NCBI GenBank assembly: GCA_019828545.1
Contig: JACVRA010000109.1
Location: 248,001 to 312,000, forward strand
Reading direction: 5' to 3'
From: Paracamarosporium sp. OC-R06-R3
Lineage: Eukaryota > Ascomycota > Dothideomycetes > Pleosporales > Didymosphaeriaceae
Length of the DNA stretch: 64,000 bases
A program made the position numbers and the translations under genes. The notes below the pieces were generated by a model. It made no database searches. It was not told where the DNA came from and saw nothing but the letters and a program-made list of their open reading frames with translations. Shown in pieces: positions 34,001-44,924 of the stretch. Within the stretch, counting starts at the first letter, position 1. The number at the start of each line of letters is the position of its first letter.

Positions 34001-37000
34001 GCGGCTCCAGGTGGGTCCGTTGCCTCCCAGAACGGCCCGCAACAATCTCCGGAATTCGCAAAGGCGGGGGCGCACAAGCGTTCTGAGTCGCTCATATCAA
34101 AGATATCCTCGATGGTATCAGCCGACGGCTCCCCTACGTCTCCCGTCTCAAGTTACGGTCCTCGATCGCGTCCGCCGAGTGCAAACAGAGCCCGGCAAAT
34201 CCCGTCTGCTAAGACCTCCCCAATCCCTGTGCAGATCAAGGAAGAACCTAATGCGCCCGACCACACCATCGACGAGGCACTGGAAAACGATGACTTCGAC
34301 CTGTATGCCGACCACAACGGCGTCGTAAAGGACGTACAAGACGAGGAAGGCCGACCTTTGCGTGTTGCGACGGACCACCCGCCCAAATCCGCCGCCTCTT
34401 CGCGGCCTCCCACGTCTGGCGCGTCGAAGCCTGCTCCATTGTCAGCCCCGATGGAAGAAGCCTCGGGCCGGAATAGCGACGATCGCCCGATGAGTTTCGT
34501 CTGGGGTCCTCGAGATGCCAATGGTAGGCCGCAGGATGAGATCAATCGGCCTGGTGGAGGCGCCACCGATCATCCCCCTCCGCTCCCCAACACGCGAGTC
34601 CAGCGGTCAAGCCAGGTCCCGAATGGTGCCATACGAAACAAAAAGCTGCAAAACCCCCGAACGCAGTCAAATGGGCGACTACTGGAGCAACCTTCTCAAA
34701 GTGAGCTGGGCAGTAAGGATGTCTCGCCGCTTAGCAGTTACCGAGAAAGCAACAAGTCCTCGCCACACAGCAAAGTATCTCCACCTCCCGTCAACAATGC
34801 ATCCACTCCATCGCAAGGATCCCCGCCACCGAACCTTTCCGATCGGTCACTTCCGGAAAGTCCAAAGGCACCAGATGATCGACCAGAGCCGCCAAAGTCA
34901 CCTGATCCGCGACTGGTGCAAGACCCACGGGTAATGATGGAGGCGCAAATGAGGGGCTGGGTACCTGGTCAGCCACCTCCACAAGACCCACGAATGCGAG
35001 CACAAATCGCGGGTCAAGGTCCTCAGACGCTGAGCTACCCTCATGGTCCGCCTTCGGCTCCGAGAAATCAGTACGAGTTTCAACAAATGATGGCACGTCA
35101 AGCTATGCAGACACCTGAGCTGAAACCCTCGCCACCCGGTGCGCAGTCAAACAAGAAAGAGGACAAGTCCTCAAGACCAAAGTTCTCCTCGGTCTTTAAA
35201 GGTCTAGGAAAGTCCAGCTCGAACGCACCGCAGGCATCACAACCAAGACCGCAGCAGCCTATGCAACATGTCCCGCACAAGTTGCATCTGTTTCACGGAA
35301 GAGAGAATCAGCCTGCGAGTACGGTACCAGATAATGCAAGGCGTAGCGCTTCCCTTCAGTCTGGCGTGAGCGACTTGGCTCCTGCGCAGAGCGTTCCGAT
35401 GAAAGGTGGAAGACCAACTGCTTTAGGCTCTGCGCTCAACCGACCTCCAAGCCTGGGACAAGAGTCACATATCAGCCAAGATAGCACAAAGGTGCAAGCC
35501 ACGGAGTCTCGACTAGATTTGAGGTATCCTGCAAGCCCTCCACCTTCCCAGGGCATACCCCCGCAACACCCTCCTCAGCATGTCCCGCACAATGCGCCAA
35601 TCCCACCAAGGCCACAGAACTATCGAGCTTCTACTTCGCAGCTGCCGGAAACTGGCGGCAAAAAGAAGCGATTCTCTGCTTTAGGCAATATTTTCAACCG
35701 TAGCTCAACGACTACTGCCTCCTTTCCAATCAAGGTGAAGATGAACAAAGAGGAGAAAAAGGCACAAAAAGCTCAAAAACATTCAAGTGCAATGCCTCTA
35801 CAGCCAGTGCCACAAGGCCAGCCATGGCCGCCGCAACAGCCTGCCAAGGTGCATCAATACGGTGGTATTCAATATGGCCCGCCTCCTCCGACAAGACCAT
35901 TTCCAGGAATGCAAGGCGTGGCGCTACAACCTATGCAGCTGCAAGCCATTCAACAGCAAACTATGCAGCAGCAGCAAGCGATGCCACCCCTATCACCGCA
36001 GAGTATGCAGCAGCAGTCGATGTCACCAATCTCAACACAGAGCATGCATCCTCACGGGATACCTCAGCATTATATGCAGCCGCCTCAAGGATTCCAGCAC
36101 CCGCCTCAAACAGCACCACCACAAGGTCCACCACAGTTCCAGCGGCCTCCAGGCGCTCCAGAAGGCTCTGCCTATTTGGATACCCGACATCTAGCTCAGA
36201 TGATGCAAGCGCAACGCCTGCAGGGGCAGAGCAGACCGCCAACCCAACAATCGTCTCAAACATCGTATTCAGATACTCCATCCACTTTCTCGAACCAGCA
36301 AACTGTTCAGCGACCACAAGGAGCGACTTCACCTCCTTTGAACGAATATTTCCAGCCAGATCTTAAGATGATCAAGCCTCTTCCACCCATCCAACAACAG
36401 TCTGTAGAACAAGACCAGTACCATCAACAGCCTCCACAACAGCAACCACCCCTAATGTCACCTCAACAACCCCACAATTCTCGTAGCGTTTCTGCTTCCA
36501 CGGCTGCTCCATCTCCCAATCCAACCCCACATGCTTCACAACGGCAAATAGATTCACCTCTGCACGAGCCACAGTACGAGACTCCCCAGATACCAGCGGC
36601 ATACACACATGTGTCGGGCGCCTTTGTTTCGCCTAGCTTAGAGCAGGCACCTTCCAACGTTGAAGAATCGTCCAATGGCCGGTCCTACAGTCGACAGTAT
36701 TCCGATCCACAGATGCAACCCATCTCGCCTCAAGTATCAGCTATGACTACATCGCCTCCCAATCTCCGCCATAATTCGAGCGACTCCGTTGTCTCCCCTA
36801 TCTCGAACCCGTCGCCAGGTCCTCTGACTGGTACTTCGCCTGGATCGAACATGAAAGGACAGAAGAAGAGAATGAGCAGCATAACGGAGCAGGCTCAGTC
36901 GGAACGCCCTTGGAATCTTGATCTACCCCAAGGAGCCACTGAACAGGAAATCGTTCGTGCACGCCAGCGACAATATATGGAACAGCAGCTTGCCGCACAG

Positions 37001-38098
37001 GAACAGTTGCATGCTGAACGGACAGGGCGATCGCCATCGCCGCGTTCAGGGCAAAGCAACCAATCAGCTAGTCCTCCACCGCCAGCGCCAACACAAGCTC
37101 AGCCTCCACAAATGGGAAGCGGTGGCTTCCGTGAAGTGCTTCCTCGCAGCTCACCCCAGCCTTATCCTATCGCAAACGAGCATGAGTCCCAGAGATTGCA
37201 GGACCAAGAACAACATATGCCTAGTCCTCCGATAGCGCCTGCACCTGTTCATCCTGGACAGAGTCCTAGCCCCGCGGCCTACCCTCTGCCGACGTCGCCT
37301 CCAGCCAACATCAGGAGTCCGGTCAATCCCGCAGCAAGTATGATGCCACCACCACCCCTGCCTGCACTCGTACCTCTTACCCCATTGCACGCTTCTTTCC
37401 CAGACTCTCACATGTCACGGCCGACTTCGCAAGATGCAGCATCAAATCACACACACGATTCGCTATACGACCCACCTCCACCCGCCACGGACCACTACCA
37501 GCATCCTTCGGATGAGCAGCAACCAGACTACGAAGACCTCCCTCCTGCGGACGAACCACCGCCCTACTCCGGTCCCGGCGTGCCAAATGAGGGCATGGAC
37601 AAGGACCGCCCAAGACCGCCCAGCATTGTGACCAATGCCACGGATCGCGGTCGCCTCCTCGAGCCCCGTCAACGTCAAGCTTCTCTAGGCATCCTGCAGC
37701 ACCCCCAGCCAGCATCCATGGCCGCCTCACCCCAACGCTCATCCGCCGATATGGGTGCCGACATCCTGCGACGGCAGCTCCTTGAGGCTGAAGAACGCGA
37801 GCGGCAAGAGCGACTGCAACAAGCCGAGCTCCGGCGCGTCGAATCCGCACGCGAAAGGGAAGAGCGCGAACGTGCGCGGGCCCGAGCGCGCGAACTCGAG
37901 CGCAGCGTGTCTGGCGGAGGCAGAGTGGGCAGTCTTCGCAGTGCAGCGGGCAGCACGAGGACGAGCGCGAGCGGGTTCGACAGGGGCGGGGGTGCGAGAC
38001 CAGTGTACGAGTTGCCGGCCGAGGAGGACGACGAGCCCGTCATGCGTGCTACGAGTTTCCCAGGGCAAGAGTGGGTTCCTACGTGGACCGAAGACTGA
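28071..38098 (+). CDS. Giant intrinsically disordered protein (about 3,145 residues), unknown function
   Basis: Four exons: 28071-28117, 28359-28646, 28705-32011 and 32303-38098. The last exon is joined to the third because its long frame has no Met for nearly 300 codons, begins directly after a TAG acceptor at 32300-32302, and is in phase with the GTAGAT donor at 32012. The N terminus contains a short conserved-looking module (RMKTKKWVEAKKNAYDGDDWG). Nearly all the rest is Ser/Pro/Glu/Thr-rich disorder. Features: basic-aromatic motifs RRRFSSPFHRSGRS (about residue 1258), RPKFSSVFKGLGKS (about 2171) and KKKRFSALGNIFNRS (about 2334); a Gln/Met/Pro prion-like tract encoded at 35920-36120; a Glu/Arg coiled coil near residues 3036-3081; and a conserved-looking end GQEWVPTWTED. 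No enzyme domain. It looks like a scaffold, possibly cortical or membrane-associated. The 291-base third intron is the weakest join; two separate genes remain possible. Confidence 0.65.
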
Positions 38099-39074
38099 GC
38101 CTCTCCATTCACATCATTAAGCTCCGGTGCCGATCTCTCGTGCGTACAGCTTCCACTCCTTTCTTCCTCGCATTGTATATTTTCAACATGTCTTCATATG
38201 TACTCGATATTTCTGCGTTTCGTTTCCTATGTTTTATTGGAAGAGCTGGGAGGACGATGGCATTCTTGTCGTCTTGTTGGTTGGTTCGTTGGAGCTGGAT
38301 ACCCAAAGTTTCTCTTTTCTTTTTTTTTTTTGGTTTCTTCTTGCCTTACTTAATATGTGAGCGTTTCGCGCGGAGAAACTCATTGCATACGTAATTTATA
38401 TATACACGTACGTACATAATGTTTGAAAATGTAACTTGCATGGTTTGCATTGTCTTGTTTTGGGATTTTGTTTTTGTGCTAAGTGTGTGTATCTGGTTCG
38501 CGGGTCAGGTGGGTTGGGTGCACTTAACCGTGGGCGATATGCGTGACGGGAAGCGGTACGTCCGATGTTGGATACGTTAGGATTCTGCACTACCTCTACA
38601 CGGTGTAAGTTCAAATTAAAATAGGTAGGTTTAAAGTAGCAGGATATGCACTGTTCTATACCATGCATCTCAGTGCAACCCACCGCACCTTACATCAACA
38701 CGGCCTCTCGTTCTTCTCTCTATATAGCATCGTCACTCGCTCCCCATGCACATCAACCAGAGAAACACGTAGAATCGACAAGAAACACACGCCAATACGG
38801 TAGTGCGATCCATGGTCGGTACCAAGGTTGAAAAACATTGTTCACGCACAAAACTCAATCTCAACAGAGTGAAAGTGAAAACCAACCATGGTACCAACGA
38901 AACACTCACTCACCCGCATATTTAAACCCACAGGTCTTTTCTCTCCTCATCTTTCGTTTCCTCGCACGCACATTCAACCCTGATACGCAAGGTTGAACTT
39001 AGTTCACGCGCACTTCTCTAAAACACATACTCGGTTGATTCACCAGAAAACTCGCACACCTAACACCCGGCATC
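38099..39074. other. Intergenic
   Basis: Nearly 1 kb: 3' region of the giant gene with a T-run at 38319-38332, then a C/A-rich, G-poor stretch (38680-39070) that is probably the leader of the next gene. No coding signal. Confidence 0.55.
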
Positions 39075-39794
39075 ATGCTCCGAACAACCTTTCTCCGGGC
39101 CCTGCGCACTTCCCAGCAACCTCGCCCAGGACACCTACAGGTCCCATCCAAACCAACACCCAACCCGGAGCTCTTCATGGCCCCATCATTCTCGCCCATG
39201 AACCCCGGCGTCATCGTAACCCGCCCACTCCCTGGCCCCAAGGAACCAAAGAAGAAGATGCCTGTTCCAATGCAAGGCCCCACCATCGAGGCCCTAATCT
39301 CAACATCCATATCCCTTTCACCCGTGGATCCCGGCGCTACGCGTCCCCTCCTCTTCTCTGCATTCGTAATGCCTCGCACGAGGTTCAAGCAACTCGTCAA
39401 CAAATCGGAGATAAATCTACCCACTCTCTCTGCGCCACCGCGCCCCTGGTTCTTCAGACTCCCTGCTTGCTTGCGGCCGCGAGAGGGAACGACGTATTAT
39501 GCTTCGCTTGCGCTGGGTGGGGAGATGAAGGGGGTTTGGGAGGGAAGGCCGAATTTCTTTCAGTTTGTTTTGTATGGGGATCCGGAGCCGGATGGTGGGG
39601 TGGTGAAGGTTAGGGGTGGTAAAGAGCGGACGTTGTGGGAGGCTGTTTTGTATGGGGTTCCTGAAGTAGAGGGTGAGGTGGAGGTGGAAGTGGTGGGGGA
39701 TCGGGTGGAGACGGTGGCTGAGGTTAAGGTTGGTGGAAAGTTGGAGAAGATGGAGGTTCGTGATGGTGTTGAGTTTGATGACGTGGCGAAGTAG
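39075..39794 (+). CDS. Unrecognised 239-residue protein with a mitochondrial-type N terminus
   Basis: Single exon. I do not recognise the family. The N terminus (MLRTTFLRALRTSQQPR) has Arg and hydrophobic residues without acids, as in mitochondrial presequences. A Pro-rich segment follows (residues 20-75). The centre reads like a folded domain (LLFSAFVMPRTRFKQLV, then RPNFFQFVLYGDPEPDGG). The last 45 residues alternate Val with Glu/Lys in a beta-like pattern. Base composition shifts sharply inside the gene: the first half is C-rich, and from about 39520 the coding strand becomes strongly G-rich. It stands alone between the giant gene and NAA20. Reality as a gene is supported by the 240-codon frame and protein-like composition only. 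Confidence 0.6.
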   Translation: MLRTTFLRALRTSQQPRPGHLQVPSKPTPNPELFMAPSFSPMNPGVIVTRPLPGPKEPKKKMPVPMQGPTIEALISTSISLSPVDPGATRPLLFSAFVMPRTRFKQLVNKSEINLPTLSAPPRPWFFRLPACLRPREGTTYYASLALGGEMKGVWEGRPNFFQFVLYGDPEPDGGVVKVRGGKERTLWEAVLYGVPEVEGEVEVEVVGDRVETVAEVKVGGKLEKMEVRDGVEFDDVAK

Positions 39795-41057
39795 AAGAGG
39801 GAGAATGGTGGAAGGAGCAAGGGGGAAGGAGAAATGGGTGAATGGGGCTTCTCGGTGTTGCATCTCGTACGGGGTGTTCGAAAGAATGTTTCCTTGGAGT
39901 ACTTCGGCGTTCATGGCTTTGGATTCAAGAGCATTTTCGGTGTTTTTCTTTCAACAAAGGCATCTGTACTTTGGATGGCCTGGAAGTCTCGGCGTTTCAG
40001 CGGCATAGGATGCGTAGTGTTCAGCTCCTTACCAACAGCGTTTCCAACATGACTAGCATTTTGGCTTGTCTTGTACTCCGTACAGGATTTTAGTAATCAC
40101 TCCGCATCGTGTAGAGACTACGTTCGATGAAATTTTCATACCGCTATAATCTAAGCACACACTTCAACATCAAAGAGACTATAACGTGCACGCATATACT
40201 CGTATGAATTAATGTGAAATCGACTATAACCCGATATGAGTTTACTATTGTTAGAAGACCTTCTTGGGTGACAATGCTGCAAGTAACACTAACTCGTTGC
40301 GCGCTGGTAGACACTCTTATGACATGTCATGCAATGGCACACCTTCCTTTTACGACTTCTCGTTTCAGGCCTACAAGTTCAAATCTCAATGGCCTAATGC
40401 GGGTCGCCCAGACAGACTAGCAAGGACAAATCCCATAAACAGCAGCGGCTATCAATGCCGTTCAAATAGGACGAAGAAGAGATCGACATGGGGTGATCAC
40501 CGGGTCGAAATGCCGTTGTTGAGATGCACGAGTGCGCTTGAGGCGCCGATGCTAAGAGAGCAATTGCTCAGACAGGAAAGTGATTCAAAAAGTATCGGTT
40601 GCTGCGGAATAGATACCCACCTAATAGGAACGAAAGGAAAGAAGAATGTGTCGGAGTAGGGAGTTTGCGGCGGGGTCGTGCCGTCCACAAAGGTGACAGA
40701 CTTCGGACCATTTAACCGACTTAGTTCGATGATGGAATTGGGTCGCACGAGTGACGAAAGAGATTATGAAAGATTCGTATCGACATGGAAATGTCAAATT
40801 CCATGTCGATTCGAACTTCTCAGCGGGATGTTTGAGAATCGTCGGTCGGGTCGCAGGTAAGAGTGATCAAGTCACGCGTAATACCGAAAGTGAAGCCGAG
40901 TGGACACGACCAGGGCAGGTTTAGGCGAGACTGAGACCCCCGCGTCCTCCCCACCAGGCATCGTCTGTCAACACTAAAATATACATGAACGTCTATACTC
41001 GTTTCCACACACCCGTACGCTCTCCTTTCCTGCTGCAAGCCCATCCATACCGCCGCC
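39795..41057. other. Intergenic upstream of NAA20
   Basis: 1.26 kb without a supported gene. Contains a strong inverted repeat at 40774-40815. Confidence 0.55.
40774..40815. repeat. Inverted repeat, 17-base arms with 8-base loop
   Basis: Left arm 40774-40790, loop 40791-40798, right arm 40799-40815. The inner 12 pairs are perfect, followed by one mismatch and 4 more pairs. It lies about 240 bases before the NAA20 start. It could be a palindromic regulatory site, a hairpin in an RNA, or a foldback remnant. Confidence 0.8.
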
Positions 41058-41732
41058 ATGTCCACAATCCGTACGATGCGCACAACAGACCTTTTGCGCA
41101 TAGTGACTACCAACCTCGACCCATTCACCGAAACTTACGGCATAAGCTTCTACCTCGAGTATCTGACCAAATGGCCCGACCTGTGCCGCGTGATTGAGGG
41201 CGTAGACGGCGAGATAGAAGGATACAGTATGTCCACCCAGCTTCTTACACCTTCCTTCGTTCCTTCCTATAGCATTCAACCTATTTCTCATCTACAATAC
41301 CGAACGCTAACACCAACACCTCCAGTCTTAGGCAAGCTCGAGTCCTCACCCTACCCATCTCAAGTTCGCCCATACTCGCCACACACAAACCCCGACCCAA
41401 ACTACCTCCCCTGGCATGGCCACATCACCGCGCTCACCGTCTCCCCGCGCGCACGACGCCTCGGCCACGCGACCGCGCTATCGGACAGTCTGGCCAAGGC
41501 ATGCGACGCCGCCGACGCGTGGTTCGTCGATCTCTTCGTGAGGGAAAGCAACGAGGTGGCTAAGGAGCTGTATCGGAAGATGGGGTACAGCGTGTATCGC
41601 AAGGTCAAGGATTACTACAATGACGGAGAGGATGCGCTGGATATGCGGATGCCGCTGAGTCGGGACAAGGACAGGGCGCATGTGAGGGAGAACGGAGAGA
41701 AGTTCGAGGTGATGCCGGAGGACGTGTGGTGA
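41058..41732 (+). CDS. NAA20: NatB catalytic subunit NAA20 (Nat3)
   Basis: Two exons, 41058-41226 and 41326-41732, about 191 residues. The intron has donor GTATGT, branch CGCTAAC and acceptor CTCCAG and splits an Ile codon. The N-terminal segment NLDPFTETYGISFYLEYLTKWPDL and the later WHGHITALTVSPRARRLG (acetyl-CoA binding, R-R-x-G type) and FVDLFVRESNEVAKELYRKMGYSVYR are the hallmarks of Naa20. The enzyme acetylates N termini beginning Met-Asp/Glu/Asn/Gln on ribosomes together with NAA25. Compared with the animal protein there is an insertion of about 20 residues before WHGH. The intron is a multiple of three and lacks stops, so an unspliced message would encode 33 extra residues. Convergent with the RGS-LOV gene. 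Confidence 0.93.
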   Translation: MSTIRTMRTTDLLRIVTTNLDPFTETYGISFYLEYLTKWPDLCRVIEGVDGEIEGYSMSTQLLTPSFVPSYSIQPISHLQYRTLTPTPPVLGKLESSPYPSQVRPYSPHTNPDPNYLPWHGHITALTVSPRARRLGHATALSDSLAKACDAADAWFVDLFVRESNEVAKELYRKMGYSVYRKVKDYYNDGEDALDMRMPLSRDKDRAHVRENGEKFEVMPEDVW

Positions 41733-42037
41733 GTATCGTAGGCTGAGGGGTAGCCTGAGGTTCTGGTTTGAAATAGAGAAGAGAAGTCGACGCAAGCTAA
41801 TGCCCCTTTGATACGAAGGGATTAAGGTTACGAGTTGAAGACACGTTGTATGAGTAAGTAGCATCTCTGTCCCGCTCTAGGCCTTCTACTTGTCTACTAA
41901 TAAGTGACGCAGCCTACATGCGCTACGTGTGGCCAAGACAAAATCAACCAGCGAAAAAGAAATACACGCAAAGGGTATATCGCAACCCAAACTCCTCATT
42001 TCAAGTTCCTCCAGTGCCATTACCATTACCATTTCCA

Positions 42038-44924
42038 TCATGACAAGAAGAACGGTCCCCGTTCGTCTTGTCTTGCGCCCGACGAAGTTCTCCGTCTCGG
42101 TACGTCAAAAGCGAAATCCTGAGTCAATATGCTCGAGATCGATGCACTGCGCGATGCTTGCATCTGCCCCGCGCGTGACATCTCGGAGCTCTCCTTCTGC
42201 AGACTCGTCGTCTTGATGATGCCATCTTGCATCGAGCGCCAACTGCGACCCGTGCCTCCGCTGTCACCGCTCCCTCCTGACGAAGTCAGTGTCGTTCAAC
42301 ATCCGCCTAAAACGTTACAACGCAAAAGAGGTGAGAGAGTTATTACTTTGCTCTGCCCTTTGCTCGCTCATGGCGCTCCCCGGTCGGTGTGGAGTTTCAG
42401 CCCTGTTGATGTGTCGGGGGATACTTCCGTTGGTATGGCGCAACGAATACATCTGTGTTCTTCCCTCGCGCTCTCCCTCGCTATCTACACCCAACCTAGT
42501 TGGATCGGGCGACATGTCTTTTGGACGTGTTTGTTGCGGTCTCCTTAGATCGTTGGGTATGGGCGGCGCAGTCCTAAAGCGTCGCGCAGGACCACCCTGT
42601 TTCTCGTCGTCCACGAGGACAACCATCCAGACGCCCACCGCGCCAGACTGCCCGAGCAATGGAGTGCAATGGATCCACCGAGGGCGCCCTTCTTCAACAT
42701 AGTCGCTGTCAAGGTTTGCGGTCGCGGTGCTGAGCCAGCGAATCTTCGCCGTAACACCGCGCGAGCTATCGGTCAATGCCTCGGCAACAGAGTTACGCAC
42801 ACGGGCATTGCCTCCGATGCGGTCCAAAAAGCGAGACTGAAGGATGCCTGGAACGCGGAGGGAAGGTGATACAAAAAGAATGCGCAGTGAGGGCGCTGGA
42901 CGAATAAGCAGGTACTGTGCTAATGTCAGTAATGCCAAAGCAACAGAACAATGCCAACATACATGTTTGTACACGCCCTGCAGTTTCCCCTCCGCCTTGA
43001 CAGGCACTGTCGGCGCCTCATAGTTACTCAAATCCTTGATCAGAAGTCTCGGCCCGCTACGCTGCTGGTGATTACCCCTTGTACTCATACCATCATCGTC
43101 ATCAACATGCTCCCTGTGCATATTACCACCATGACGCCTCACCGTTTCGAGCTCGGAAATGTTGAACATCTCGCTCAGTTCCTGAAACTCGTCCTTCGGC
43201 TCGTCTGGCGGTTCACGACCCTCTTTGACATCAAGATAGTGCTTGAATGCGTCGAGATCAGTGCAATCTTTTACGAGCCCCGACACGTCGACTTGTGCGC
43301 CGATGAAGTAGCGGAGGTTACCGCGGGAATCTAGAAGGGGTGCCAACATGAGAAGATTCATGAAGGGGGAACCGTCACGGCGACTGGTGGCAGTGGGTTA
43401 GGTTTGTGGAATAGCATGGGTGGGACGATAATTCAGAAAGACGTACTAGTTGAGGAAGAGTTCGCTGACTTCTCTGCCCTCGATGACCGCATTGTGAAGG
43501 CGCGTCACACTGCTGCGGTTTGTCATGGGGCCTTGGAGAAACCGGCAGTTTCGTCCGATGGCGAAATTGACACCATATTGGGTTGTACGATGGAACTCTG
43601 CGGTCGACTTAGCACGTGATAAGATATCTATAGAACAGAACGCAAGGACGAGATCGCGTGCAATGCATACGCGTTACGAGGCAGGTATCAACGTACCTTC
43701 TGAAGCAAAAATAATAGGATTGTCCGACCGCGAAGGATCAGTCACGCAAAACACTTCTGCCAGACCTTCGCTCGCTTCGCGCAGGATCGGAGGCAGGTTT
43801 CCCGTTACGCGCTTCTGCACGCTGACGCTAACGAGCTGGATGAAGATGTGAGTAATGAATGCAGGGAGCTCCTCCCGCACGAGGATGTCGAAAGCTTGTT
43901 GCGCCTTGTCTTCCAGAACGGCATTGATCGTAGAGCGAGGTGGGTGCTCAGTGAATTCGTGTCCATCGATCGGTTCCAGGGCTTCGGCCACGGCATTTGC
44001 GTACTGTATTGCTCGCATGGCTTTCAGGGCGTCAAGGTAGTAGACCAAAAGAGGGATAGACTTGGGCCGGGCTGTGCTGAGAAAGGAAGTGAATCGGAGT
44101 AGGGAAGGAGTATCGCGGAAAATAGCTTCGAGATGCTCTTTGGAAAATAATTGCTGGGATCGGGCTTCCAAGTCGAAGCCTCTGCCGGATGCTGCTCCAT
44201 TTGGTGCGACGAGTTCATAGGACTGGGGGTCATCTTCCAAGAGAGGAGACAGCCGGTCGACGTCATCGGGTGAGCCCTTTGTTTGCAAGGGACCGAGTTG
44301 ATGTGTCGCAATGGATGAAGCTTGGGTGTCGTAGGATAAGATGGAGTCACCCGAGCTCCTTAGGCTTCTTTCACGAAGAGAGGCAGAATCAACTGTTGCA
44401 GGCATTGCGCCGGCACTTGTGGTAGGTGGACTAGTTGGAGGTAGACTTGAAGAGCGGAAGTAAGGCTTCTTGAGCGTAGCTGTGTTGCTGCTATATGTGG
44501 GTTAACTCAGGTGAGCGCAGACGATGATAGCGCAACGATCTTACCTAGTTCTTGTGGGTATATGTATGCCTCTTCGTGTGAAGTCAGGTGGAGGAGAGGC
44601 GGTAACGTCTTCTTCAATAAAACTTGCCGGACGTTGTCTTTCGGAAGGAGGATAGCTGGGCGTCTTGCCTAGCGCGTGCTGGAACTGTTGCACAGGCGCG
44701 TGCTCCTCATCGGCATGAACTTGTTCCAAGTCCTCCACGAGCGGCTCGGCGGCCCCTATATTTTCGGTGCTGTCATCTGCAGCGCTATCTCCAGCCCTAG
44801 TGGTAGGGAGCGGATCGCCCATGCCGGAGATTTTAACGACACCGGTCGGTGACGAGATCAAAGGCGGGGAGGAAGAAAAGAAGCGGTGGCCAGAAAGCCT
44901 TTTCTTTTTCGTCAACATTGGCAT
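42038..44924 (-). CDS. RGS-LOV blue-light photoreceptor (BcLOV4-like)
   Basis: Six exons: 44545-44924, 43697-44490, 43447-43597, 42963-43383, 42347-42914 and 42038-42276, about 850 residues. Order: disordered Ser/Pro N terminus (1-240); an RGS domain (about 243-360) with SLLRFTSFLSTARPKSIPLLVYYLDALKAM split by no intron; and a LOV domain (about 365-480) with ASEEFHRTTQYG, the flavin-adduct motif GRNCRFLQGP (Cys near 409), FLNYRRDGSPFMNLL and the terminal FIGAQVD Gln. Then a charged linker and a second PAS-like region (LLIRPAPSLRILFVSPSLRVPGILQ). All photochemical residues are present. In Botrytis BcLOV4, blue light drives binding to anionic membranes; RGS domains act on Galpha GTPases. Function here is inferred. 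The last intron (donor GTAATA) is the least secure: without it translation ends at 42315. The second intron acceptor is TAGCAG, allowing a one-residue variant. Confidence 0.88.

Noticed and set aside
32393..38098. Stand-alone 1,901-residue gene
   Set aside because: The frame's apparent start is not an ATG and the first Met lies nearly 300 codons in; splicing to the upstream exon explains it better.
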